DNA of 64,000 bases, taken from the NCBI RefSeq assembly GCF_963678635.1, contig NC_087068.1, forward strand, positions 53,034,213 through 53,098,212, read 5' to 3'. The translations under genes and the position numbers were made by a program. Shown one piece after another: positions 44,001 to 54,190 of this stretch. Numbering within the stretch: position 1 is the stretch's first letter; every line of letters begins with the position of its first letter. This DNA comes from Symsagittifera roscoffensis (taxonomy: Eukaryota > Xenacoelomorpha > Acoela > Convolutidae). The notes beneath the pieces are model-generated. The model was not told the origin of the DNA and did no database searches. It saw only the letters and a list, made by a program, of their open reading frames with translations.

Positions 44001-45000
44001 ATTGATAATTCTTCATTAAGAATTGTTGATTGGCATATATCTAATAATGTCAAGATATTATGTACTCTAAATGGTAATTCTATTGTTGGAGAAATTGTTG
44101 CATTTGTTTCACAGTAACCTAAAAATATTAGAGTTAACGTTATTTTATATGGAGAATTATTGTATACGTGTAAAGAAACAAATTATGTCTGAGTTTATCT
44201 ATTTTTGTGTATTTATTTGATGAGGTTGTTACTCGGAAAAGTTTATGAATTGGCTTGAATTGAAGGTCTGACATGTATAGTCGTTTTTTGTTTTGTTTCA
44301 TGTTGAATTGGTGGACTTGATTTGCTTAGAATTTATTTACATATCCTGCTAATGGTTTCAGGTGTTTTCGTTTTTGGCTAAATTTAGGGTAAAATTTGAA
44401 GAAAAATGAATGTTGTTTATTTAATCTTTGAAAGAATGTAAATGATGTGTTTTTCATTCTTGTATATTTATCCTTTATATGTAATTTGCTGTTAAGGATT
44501 TTAATAGTGGGATTATATTTAGTAATACATGCTATTCCAACGATATTGCGTTTTATATTTTTGCTATAGAATGTTTGTTTGAAAGGTTTAGCTAAAAGTT
44601 TAGTTTGATCCTTTGTTTGAGTGCGAACAAGGAATAATTGAATTTTCTAAAATTTGGTAAACTTGATCCTTGTGCTGTAGCTAATTTGCTTGAGGTCTTT
44701 GAATGTATTAATTTTGGATGTAAAGATTGTATTTAATTTCATTTAGGAAAATTTATAAAGTTTGATTCTGCTGCTGAACCTATTAAAAAACCAATTTCGA
44801 GGTCTGGTGATTGAAAATCTTTTCTCTTTGGGCTTTCTAATAGAAGTGGAATTGTCCAATTGTTTTCTGTTGGTAGTTGTACTATATTTGTTGTATTCTG
44901 ATATACATTGTTTGTACTTGAACCACTTTTAAGTGCTTGTTCGTTATAGTCTGTTCTCTTTTGAGTATTATCGGAATTTTAAAAATGATTATTATTGTTT
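44001..45000 (-). pseudogene. pol: Protease region remnant of the long copy
   Basis: A retroviral-type aspartic protease is expected here between nucleocapsid and RT. On the minus strand near 44830-44760 the frame reads LEIGFLIGSAAESNFINF. This has the shape of the flap-to-active-site strand, but the catalytic Asp-Ser/Thr-Gly triad is not present as such. I take this to be a degenerate active site. The stretch is otherwise stop-dense. Confidence 0.45.
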
Positions 45001-45832
45001 TGGTAATATTTCGATTCGATTGGTGTTTTGTATTCATATTCAATTTGAAGCATGTTTTTGAAAGCGTAAATTCTGTTGCGCTCTCATCATCTGTGGACTC
45101 ACATTTGATGTGATTTAGTTCTGATTCTGAATTTTTTAGGTTATCAATACCTGGAGGGTTTGATTGTGTTTCTTCAGTTTATTGTACTTGGTTGATTTGT
45201 CTTAGATGTTTAGGTGTGCTACTTCTATAGTTTTGTTGTGAATTTTGACATTTTAATTCTATTCGGTGACTGGGAATAATTTCTTTGTCGGTTTGAAAAA
45301 TTACATTTTTGGTTCTTGGAATTGTCACGTGATCTATTGTGATAATTATTATAGTTTGATCTTTTGTTTGAATAGTTTCGTGAACTATTATTTAGGTATT
45401 GTCTTTTCCTATTGTTTGAGTAATTTCTGTTTCGTTTATAAGAGGAATTTCTAGAGCGGTAATTTGAACAATACCTATTTTGGGAGATTGAATGTGAACA
45501 ATTTCTATTGTAATTGGAGTAATTACTTCTGTTTGAGTTTGATCTTGAATAGTTAATTCGATGTTGATTGTTTTGACTGTTTGATCGACTATATCTATTT
45601 TGTGAGAAATTTCGTGAATTTCTTTGATTTGCAGATCTTCCGCGGTAGTTATTTCTGTAAGGTGATTGTTGTCTAGAGTTATTGTGTTTATCTGGAAGTG
45701 GTTTTCCTGAACTATTGTTACTGTGAATGTTTTTGTTTGGTAAATTTGGTCTTTTTTGATGTATTGATAAAATGATTTATTTGGTTCTCTATATTTCTGT
45801 AGTTTGTTCTGATTATTTTATTGTTTTTGTCT

Positions 45833-45874
45833 GCATTCAGCAATGCTATGTTCATATCTACGGCAACAGTTACA
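45833..45874 (-). other. gag: CCHC zinc knuckle of nucleocapsid (Gag)
   Basis: On the minus strand these 14 codons read CNCCRRYEHSIAEC, an exact C-x2-C-x4-H-x4-C zinc knuckle. This motif binds element RNA in Gag nucleocapsid. It lies downstream of the capsid-like piece at 46154-46642 and upstream of protease, as expected. Confidence 0.8.
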
Positions 45875-46153
45875 CGATTTTTTGAATAATGGTTTGCCTT
45901 TAAAACTCAGGTTTTTCTCGAAGATATTTAATATTTGAGTGATTTTTTCTTAGCTAGTTCAGTGAATGTTATTTATTTGTGAAGTAGGTGTGTGGATGTT
46001 GTTTACGTATTGTAACTTTGAATTTTCTGTCTCTTCCTGTTTCATAGTGACTTCAGGTTCTTCTTGTTTATCTACTAGTTTTCGATGGTCTATATCGGGT
46101 TCTGGAATTGAAGATTGATGGCATGCTTTCTTTTTTATCGCTAATTTCCTTAA

Positions 46154-46642
46154 CTAGGGTGTTAGAGTTATCCTTAACATTTCTGTCATTTTTGAGTTTT
46201 TATAGTCATGCGTATTAAGGGAAAGTGCTTTGCTTAACAATGTTTCGATTCTTACTGCAAATTGATTAATAGTTTCGTTAGGGAATCTACGAATTTCATT
46301 GCATAGACCTCTTTGATGTTGTTTGTTTCTTTCACAGTCGAACATTTTTGAAATTTCTTGTATGAATATTTTCCAATCTGATTTAATATTTATAAGTAAA
46401 ACTGAAAACCATTTTTGGGCTGCGTCATCAAGTGTGGTTTGGATTAGAGCTGTGCTTCTATGTATCCAATTATGATGAATTGGCGTATTTACAGGTTCAG
46501 GTCCTGAATTTAAAATTACACTGGCTGTGACTGCGTTCAAATAATCTTCTACTGAGTATGCAAGATCTGTTCCTGTGAGTACCATTAGTGGTTTTTTTGA
46601 AGATATGGAAAATATACCCATAAGGTATGGATTCATAGTCAT
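46154..46642 (-). pseudogene. gag: Gag capsid-like domain of the long copy
   Basis: An open piece of 162 codons has the helical, Trp-containing pattern of Gypsy Gag capsid: VEDYLNAVTASVILNSG, then a Trp-Ile-His segment, AAQKWFSVLL, WKIFIQEISKMF, ERNKQHQRGLCNEIRRF and INQFAVRIETLLSKAL. The last blocks resemble the major-homology-type region. Gag assembles the particle that packages element RNA. The piece is closed by stops on both sides, so the gene is broken. The zinc knuckle lies 280 bases further on. Confidence 0.75.
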
Positions 46643-46772
46643 TTGTAGTGATTCTGCGGCATTTGGTATTTGAGAAAACTTTGTTGGTTACGTTTGGTCA
46701 TTTCATGTTGCTGTAAATAAAATGGTAATGGGATTTCTTTTTGCATTTGAGTTGATTGATAACTTTATCCAT

Positions 46773-47282
46773 TTATAGGATTTCAAGATTGAAAGTTATT
46801 GTTATATGACGTTGGGTTATGTCTTGCTCGTCGTATTTGTTCGTTTCGTGTATATGGTTCAAAAAGATCTGGTTGACAAATAGGATCTCATTGATCATGA
46901 TTCCAATTATTATTTTGTTGATTTGTACTGAGTTCTTGTTGATTTTGTTTTTAGTATCTACATCTTCTGAGTAAAATGGTTGATTCTTTGTATGGTGTTT
47001 AATTGTCATGTTTTTATTTCGCTGGAAAAATGGATAGTTTTTGCTACAATTCGTTGTAGCTCGTGGTTGATTGTTAAAAAATACTGTGTTTGAGGTTTGT
47101 TGTGGTACGTTTTGATTATGGTTGTGTGCTTGTGGTTGGCTTTGAATGTTCATATAGGATGTTTTTTTTTTTGGATTTTTCAAAAAGGTTAGAGTTTTGG
47201 TCTGAAAATTGTTTCTATTTGACGTTTTATGTTTATTTGTTTGTCTTGATGTTGTTATTGGTTTAAATGTTTGACAATCCAT
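46773..47282 (-). pseudogene. gag: Asn/Gln-rich middle region of Gag, long copy
   Basis: This open piece of 169 codons is rich in Asn, Gln, Thr and Lys (for example SQPQAHNHNQNVPQQTSN). It lies in the minus sense between the N-terminal Gag pieces and the capsid. It looks like a disordered linker. Assignment to gag rests on position and orientation; no domain is recognised. Confidence 0.5.
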
Positions 47283-47723
47283 TTGTGAGTTTTTTTCGAA
47301 TAACGAAAGTTTTTACTGTGGATTGTATAGGTATTTCCAGAAACGCTGTATTTTAAATTTTTGGAGTTGTTAGTGTAGGATGATTAAGGGAAAAGCTTTG
47401 TTGAGTTGTTGTTGGCATTATTTCGAATGTTTCCTCAGTAGTGAAATGTGATGGAGTTTGAATATCTTGTTGTGTAAGATTTCTTGTTCCATGTACATTT
47501 TCTTGTGTATTAATGAATGTAGAGTTTAAGCTTTAATTTCCTGTTCTGTCAGTGAACAGTGCATTATAATTCAAAGGTGTTGCATCAATAGTAATTGGAG
47601 TTATGCAAACGTACTCTTTATTGATGGAAATAGTGCTAATTGCTTGACTTGATATAGCAGTTGGTATTTTAATGAAATATGGATGAGACCAATCAGGGTC
47701 CCAAACATAATCTGTTTCGTCTG

Positions 47724-48362
47724 CTAAAACAGTTTCATCGTGTGAACTTTGTGATCGAAAATTTTTCTTGATAGTGCTATAAGATCAATGTTACGGACAA
47801 AATAGTCAAAAATAAACCATGCTAGTATCTTTTGTAGATCATGTTTAACAATTTTTGAGATTTCGCTACAAGTGAGGTTTTCGAGGATTGTATTCAAAAG
47901 TTTTGAAAAAATAGAAATTTCCTGTCTTGCAGTTGAATGTCGGGATGTTTGAGTTGTTGACTCACTCTGTGTTTCTTCCAATTCTATTATGGATAGATAG
48001 CTATAAATAATTAAAAAATAATGGTTTGTGAAAATTGAATTTGCTCTTTGTGAGTTTTGGTGTTGTATATTTTTTATGTAGTCTGTGAAAACGATCGAGG
48101 TTTCTACATCTATATCGTCTGTTTGTTTTTGATGAGTAATTTGATTTGGTTTTGGTGATACAACTTCAATTGTAAATATACCGTAGTGTGATGTGATATT
48201 ACATATATCTTTGAGATAGTGGTCAAGGATTTGTCGTTTTTTTCTTACTTCAAGAAATGGGATATTTCCTTTTTCAAATAAATTTACAGTTAGGTTGTAG
48301 CAAAATTGTACTTGTCCTCGGGCGGGACTTTTTTGTGGTCTTATGAAAAATGGTAGTATCAA
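47724..48362 (-). pseudogene. gag: N-terminal Gag (matrix-like?) region of the long copy
   Basis: An open piece of 212 codons begins (minus sense) with a mixed alpha/beta-looking segment that includes GQVQFCYNLTVNLFEKG. A polar middle follows, and then a helical end with LLNTILENLTCSEISKIVKH. It is not a domain I recognise. Its place upstream of capsid in the same orientation makes an extended matrix or N-terminal Gag region the simplest reading. A host fragment caught in the element is possible but there is no evidence for one. Confidence 0.45.
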
Positions 48363-48539
48363 GTTATCATCGAAAATTTTGTTGTGTTCGATCTAGTTTT
48401 GTATTGTAGAACTAATAGTGTGTAACATTCAATATGTCTTATTGGTTGATTCCAATTATATAGACGCATTGGTTTGTTGACAAATGAGTTTTTTATTTTG
48501 CGTTTTTCTTAAATTGAATATGGTGTTGTAGCTTCTGAG

Positions 48540-48836
48540 TCAGAAAAAGATATTTGGTCGTCTATCGGGTTGTTTTTTTTTGAACTTCAAAAGTCTTGAA
48601 GTTCCTGTATTGTGTATGTTTCTGATTCTGAGACTGCATTTCGTCGTTTTGAAAACCTTTTTTTGATAATTCGCTTTCGTTTTGTTATAATTGTTTTTTT
48701 TTCGTGTTTGTCTTTTTGACCAAATATATCCTATTGTTTGTCTCTGTGGTGTGATTACAGGGTCGTATCTTTTGTTTTTAGTTAAACAATTATGAAGTAC
48801 GATTGTTTGTTTACTGCCTAGATTATATCTTGACAT
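48540..48836 (-). pseudogene. gag: Likely start of Gag of the long copy
   Basis: A 98-codon open piece starts with ATG (MSRYNLGSKQT) and is strongly basic (runs such as KRQTRKKNNYNK and KFKKKQ). It is the most upstream piece of the element on the minus strand, so it probably holds the gag start. Basic N-termini are common in nucleic-acid- or membrane-binding Gag regions. No Kozak-type or upstream leader evidence is decisive. Confidence 0.4.
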
Positions 48837-49149
48837 AAAGTTAAGGATGATGAAAGCAAAATTTGGGGGTTAGAGTTTTTGTTTTCCTAAACTGTTAATT
48901 CTAACGGTTTTTTCTGTGGCTATCTTAACTTGGGGCATAGATTATTGAGGTTGACGAGCTGGAGAGAGGGTAAATCACTTGTGAGAATGATTTTTTACTT
49001 TTTCGTGAATCAGTTTTAATCTATGAGTTACCTACTTAATCTTACCTAGGTGTTGTGGTTTGTGATCAAGGGTTGGAGAATAGTAAATCAATGAACAAGG
49101 TTCAGGTATAATCAGAACACAAATAGATTGTTAGTAACTATTTTAGGAA
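48837..49149. other. Presumed 5' leader of the long copy and border zone
   Basis: A 5' LTR followed by a primer-binding site is expected here on the minus strand, but I find neither. A TGAGTTA at about 49025 equals the LTR terminus but the bases beyond it do not match the LTR. The 5' end of the element therefore seems truncated or too diverged to see. Confidence 0.4.
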
Positions 49150-49520
49150 ATTGAAGAAAATTGTTTGTAAACTGTTTAGTTGCTTAACAACGCAACACAC
49201 ATTCTTCGCAGACAGATTTTACTACTAGAAGACGCAAGCTTATTTGAAGATTGATCCATATATCAGTGAGCTAACCATAGTTTTTTTGATCGGACATATC
49301 CTTTTGTTGCAGAGAAATTTTAACCATGTTTCTGTGTGTAAAATATACTTTCTCCGTCTCCCCTGAAGCAAAAACAACTTTATTTGACCTGGAACCCAAC
49401 ATCAACTCAACAAAATTTAATGAAGAAAAAGATCCGCAGCTGCAAGAAGATTTTCAATGCGATAACATCTACCCGTAAAATCAACCTGAACAATTCAAAA
49501 CTTTTTTTAAAAATTAATTT
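49150..49520. repeat. Satellite-flank module, copy 1
   Basis: This module matches 53010-53400 in direct orientation (shared block ACACATTCTTCGCAGACAG) and runs into the 60-bp satellite in both places. It partly matches the inverted arm at 53841-54190. It could be a small mobile element or an ancestral array edge. Confidence 0.65.
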
Positions 49521-51664
49521 AGCAAGTTTATGGAGCAGTTTGTGTAGTGTAGTTGCCATATGTTATTTGGAATTATTTCAGTCGGTTTTTGGAGCCGTTT
49601 TGCTGGTGTAGTTGGCCAATTTTTATTGGGGTTAATTTAGTCCAGTTTATGGAGCATCCTGTGTATTGTGTGGCCAAGCGTTTATTGAGGTTAGTTCAGT
49701 CGCTTTATGGAACAGTTTACGCAGTTTGTTACACAATTTTTTCTTGGGGTTGGTTCAGTCCGATTTAGGAGCAGTTTATCTTGTGTATTTGCCGAATGTC
49801 AATTAGTGTTAGCTCAGTCGGTTTATGGAGCAGTTTTTGTAGTTTAGTTGGCAACTCTTAATTGACATTAGTTCATTCGGTTTATGGAGCAGTTTGGGTA
49901 TTTTTTTTTCAAACAGATTTTGAGGATAGTTCAGTCCGGTTTATGAAGCAGTTTAAGTAGCATAGTTGCCAAATCTTTTTTGGGGTTTTGCAGTCATGTT
50001 TATGGAGCAGTTTGGATTTTATACTTGCTAATATTTTTTGGTTGGTTCAGTTCGATATATGGATCAATTTCTGTAGTGTAGTTGCCAAAGGTTTATTGGG
50101 AGAAGATCAGTCAGGATTATGTTGCACTTTGTGTAGTGTAGTTGCCAAACATTTATTGGGGTTAGTTCAGTCCGCTTCATGGAGCATCTTGTGTAGTGTA
50201 GGGGCCAAATTTTATTGAGTCTAATTCAATCGGTTTATGGAGCAGTTTACGTAGTTTGGTTCACAATTTTTTTTGGGATCGGTTCAGTCGGTTTATGGAG
50301 CAGTTTATGCAGTGTAGTTGCAGTCTGTTAACTGGGTTGGGTCAGTCGGTTTATACAGCTATTTTTGTAGAGTAGTTGGTGAAGACTTATTGAGGTTAGT
50401 TCAATCCGGTTTATGGAGCAGTTTTTATAGTGTACTTGGCAACTCGTAATTGGCATTAGTTCAGTCTGGTTTCTGAAGCAGTTTGTGTATTGTATTTTCC
50501 AAATTTGTTGTAAGAATAGTTCAGTCCGGCTTATGAAGCAGTAATTTTATTGTCGTTGCCAAGTCTTTTCTGGGGTTATTGCAGTCATGTTTATGGAGCA
50601 GTTTGGGAATTGTAGTTGCTAATTTTTTTTTGGTTAGTTCAGTCAAGTTTATGGAGCAGTTGGTGTAGTGCATTAGCCGAAAATTTTTTTGGGTTAGCTC
50701 ATTCCGGTTTATGAAGCAGTTTTTGTAGTGTACTTGACCGATTTTTTTTTGTGGTTATCGCACTCCTTTTTATAGAGTAGTTTGGGAGTTGTAGTTGCTA
50801 ACAGTTTTTGGACTAGTGCAGTCCGTTTAGTGTAGTTGTCAAATATTTTTTGAGGTTAGTTCAGTCGGTTTTTGAAGTAGTTTGTGTAGTTTAGTTGCCA
50901 AATCTCTATTGGGGTTACTGCAGTCATGTTTATGAGGCAGTTTAGGATTTGTAGTTGCTTATAGCTTTTGGGTTATTTCAGTAGATTTATGGAGCAGTTT
51001 ACGTAGTTTTTTGTGGACAAATTTTTATTGGGATTGGTTCAGTCCGGTTTATGGAGCAGTTTGAGTAGTTCAATTGCCAAAAGTTTTATATGGTTAAATC
51101 AATCCGGTTTATGGAGCAGTTTTTATAGTGTAGTTGCCAAAAGTTTAATATCATTATATAATCCGGTTTATGGAGCAGTCTTTGTAGTGTAGCTGTCAAC
51201 TCTTAGTTAGGGTCAGTTCAGTTCGGTTTATTTAGCAGATTGTGTATTGTAGATGCCAAGTTTTTTCTGGGGTTATTGCAGTCATGTCTATGGAGCAGTT
51301 TGGGATTTGTAGTTGCTAATAGTTTTTGGGTTAGTTCAGTCAGGTTTATGGAGCAGTTTGTGTAGTGTCGTTGCCGAAGATTTTTTTGGGTTAGTTCAGC
51401 CGGTTTTTGAAGCAGTTTGTGTAGTGTAGTTACCAAATCTTTATTGGGGTTATTGTTTTCATGTTTATGGAACGGTTTGGGATGTGTAGTTGGTAATAGT
51501 TTTTGGTTAAGCACAGTCCCGTTGATGGAGCAGTTTGTGTAGTACAGGTGCCAAATTTTTAATGAGTTTACATCAGTCCGATTTTCTTAGCAGTTTATGT
51601 AGTGTAGTTGCCAAATATATTTTGGGGTTAGTTCAGTCAGGTTTATGGAGCAGTTTGCTTAATT
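49521..51664. repeat. 60-bp satellite array, block 1
   Basis: This is a head-to-tail tandem repeat with a monomer near 60 bases. Its typical core is GGAGCAGTTTGTGTAGTGTA followed by GTTGCCAAA, an A/T-rich variable part, and GTTAGTTCAGTCCGG. Variant monomers (for example with GCAGTCATG) recur at multiples of about 60. Open frames inside are by-products of a monomer length divisible by three. Confidence 0.92.
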
Positions 51665-52330
51665 GAGTAACCGATGTTCTTCACTGTTTAGCTTAATTAA
51701 AATGGCTAGTTTTTCAAAATTTTCTATTAATTCTGGGTCGCTTAAAAGGGTTGGGTAGTGAATCGACGTTTGAGGTCGTTTGACACTTTTAAATTTATGG
51801 GAAGGGGAGAAAAAAAATGTTCTGATTTGATCCAAGAATTAGCTTGATGATCAGTAATAAAATAAATTAAATTTAGGTTTAATTTGAAATGAAAGATCCA
51901 AGGAAAGCCTTGATGATCTGTTTATGAAAGAAAAGTGGGATATTGAAAGCAAGGATAAGCCTTGAGAAAATTTAGTTTGAAAGATTTGAGTGTCAGAAAA
52001 TTTAAAAGTCAAGGTTTAGATGACATTAGTTTCTTGAATTTCTGCTGTAATATTTTAGAGGATGAAGCTGAGATGAGGAAAATCAGATAGTGAATTTATA
52101 AATCTAACAATGATTTTTGATACTAACTAATTTTTATATTTTGTATTTGATAAATTATTTATTGAAAAATTTGATTTTTTGCAGATTTTGTAGTCAACGA
52201 CCTGTGCCCTTTTAGTCAGTCGTTATTGTATAGATAGTAGGTTTAGCACTACTAAGGTTGTTGAAGAATGTTTTCTTCAAATTATTTTCATGTCAGTAAA
52301 TGAAAACCTAAGTATTCAAAGTTTCAGAAC
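51665..52330. other. Non-satellite interlude in the array
   Basis: Satellite stops abruptly. On the minus strand the sequence looks weakly coding (for example a TLLSDPELIENFEKL-type stretch near 51700-51760), and a TGATCATCAAG-type motif recurs near 51845 and 51915. It may be an inserted element fragment. I do not recognise it. Confidence 0.35.
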
Positions 52331-52445
52331 TTACAAATAAGTGTCAATGTTAGAGATGGAATTTGATTGGTTAGTAATAAATATTTCATAGGGAAAATCT
52401 ATCAATAATATAATTGTTTTATTAATTATAGTTTAGAACTGGTTC
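52331..52445 (-). repeat. LTR fragment inside the satellite region
   Basis: About 115 bases match the LTR 1 interval near 24046-24165 (shared TGTCAATGTTAGAGATGGAA and TAGTTTAGAACTGGTTCC). It has the same orientation as the minus-strand LTRs and no rest of an element around it. Confidence 0.8.
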
Positions 52446-52800
52446 CAAAAGGCTTTTTTGGAGCTTTTTTCCACATCTGACAGACAAAAACTTTCGAATA
52501 GGCTAGAGTTATAGAGTGAAATTAGGTCTTTCCGCCGAAAACAACACGTTTTTGCTTATTACAACAATTGCTACCAAAAATATGGTTTTTTCATAACTTA
52601 CCTGCTCTATTAAAGGTTCAATTTTACAGAGACAAACCGAACAAGTTCCGCATAATGGTTTTTTTATGAGAGCCGTGACGTTGAAATAGCGAAATTTTTG
52701 CGATCAATTCAATTTAATAAGGTCTAGAGAAAAAATTGAAGACTTCCAATAAAAATTATTCTTTTGTCAAGCAACATTTTGTCCATCATCGCATTGGTAA
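52446..52800. other. Unassigned stretch before the inverted repeat
   Basis: This is AT-rich with no ORF and no satellite monomers. I see nothing that can be named. Confidence 0.4.
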
Positions 52801-53150
52801 TCACCATCAAAATTGTGATTACCTACGTTGAAAAACTCCAATACGCACAAATTATTTATTACTAAAACCCATCACGAAAAACTATTTGTGGAAGAAAACT
52901 ACTTTAAAGCCGACAGCATTGAATTTCACCGTAGATTAGGTCTCGGACAAAAACTTTTTGAGAAAAAGGGTTGAACATTTTGGTTTAAGCTTTGTGACTA
53001 GCATAAAAAATTTGGAAAATTGTTTTTTGAATTGGTTAGTTGCTTGACACATAACACACATTCTTCGCAGACAGATTTTACTACTAGAAGACGCCAGCTT
53101 ATTTAAAAATTGATCCATATATCAGTGAGCTAACCATAGTGTTTTTTGAT
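52801..53150 (+). repeat. Left arm of a 350-bp inverted repeat
   Basis: Its reverse complement appears at 53841-54190 with modest divergence. Landmarks are TCACCATCAAA at the outer end, ACAAAAACTTTTTGAGAAAA in the middle, and CAGTGAGCTAACCATAG at the inner end. The inner part overlaps the satellite-flank module. Confidence 0.8.
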
Positions 53151-53400
53151 CGGACATATCCTTTTGTTGCAGAGAAGTTTTAATCATGTTTTTGTGTGTA
53201 AAATAAACGTTCTCCGTCTCCCTTGAAGCAAAAACAACTTTAATTGACCAGGAGCCTAACGTCAACTCAACAAAGGTTAATGGAGAAAAAGAACGGCAGC
53301 TGCCAGAAGATTTTCAATGCAATAACTTGTACCCGTAATATCAGCCTGAACAACTCAAAACCAACTTTTTAAAACTTAATTTAGCTCTTTTTGGAAGCAG
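53010..53400. repeat. Satellite-flank module, copy 2
   Basis: This is a direct-orientation homologue of 49150-49520. It leads into satellite monomers at about 53400, in the same way as the first copy leads into block 1. Confidence 0.65.
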
Positions 53401-53840
53401 TTTGTGTAGTGTAGTTGCCATATGTTATTTGGATTTACTTCAGTCGGTTTTTGCTGCAGTTTTTGTGGTGTAGTTGCCCAGTTTTTATTGAGGTTAATTA
53501 GGTCCGGTTTATGGAGCATCTTGTGCAATATGTGGCCAAGCGTTTATTGAGGTTAGTTCAGTCGCTTTATGGAACAGTTTTTCGTAGTTTGGTTAACAAT
53601 TTTTCTTGGGGTTGGTTCAGTCCGGTTTATGAAGCAGTTTATGTAGTGTATTTGCCAAATATCAATTAGGGTTAGTTCAGTCGGTTTATGGAGCAGTTTT
53701 TGTAGTGTAGTTGGCAAATCTTTATTGGGGTTTTTGCAGTCATGTTTATGGAGCAGTTTGGGTTTTGTAGTTGCCAAAGGTTTATTGGGAGAAGATCAGT
53801 CAGAATTCTGGTGCACTATGTGTAGTGTAGTCATAATCTA
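53401..53840. repeat. 60-bp satellite array, block 2
   Basis: About seven monomers lie between the flank module and the right arm of the inverted repeat. The order of variants resembles the beginning of block 1, so the flank and the first monomers were copied together. Confidence 0.85.
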
Positions 53841-54190
53841 CAAAAAGCACTATGGTTAGCTCACTGATATATGGATCAATCTTCAAATAAGCTGGCGTCT
53901 TCTAGTAGTAAAATCTGTCTGAGAAGAATGTGTGTTTTGTGTTAAGCAACTAAACAATTCACAAAACAATTTTCCAAATTTTTCATGCTGGTCACAAAGT
54001 TTAAACCAAAATGTTCAACCCTTTTTCTCAAAAAGTTTTTGTCCGAGACCTAATCTACGGTGAAATTCAATGCTGTCGGCTTTAAAGTAGTTTTCTTCCA
54101 CAAATAGTTTTTCGTGATGGGTTTTAGTAATAAATAATTTGTGCGGATTGGAGTTTATGAACGTAGGTGTTCACAAATTTGATGGTGATG
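53841..54190 (-). repeat. Right arm of a 350-bp inverted repeat
   Basis: This is the reverse complement of 52801-53150, ending in GATGGTGATG. Satellite monomers resume at once beyond 54190. The arms are separated by about 690 bases. Confidence 0.8.

Noticed and set aside
49015-49040. A TGAGTTA as the end of a missing 5' LTR
   Set aside because: Only the terminal seven bases agree; the adjoining sequence does not follow the LTR consensus.
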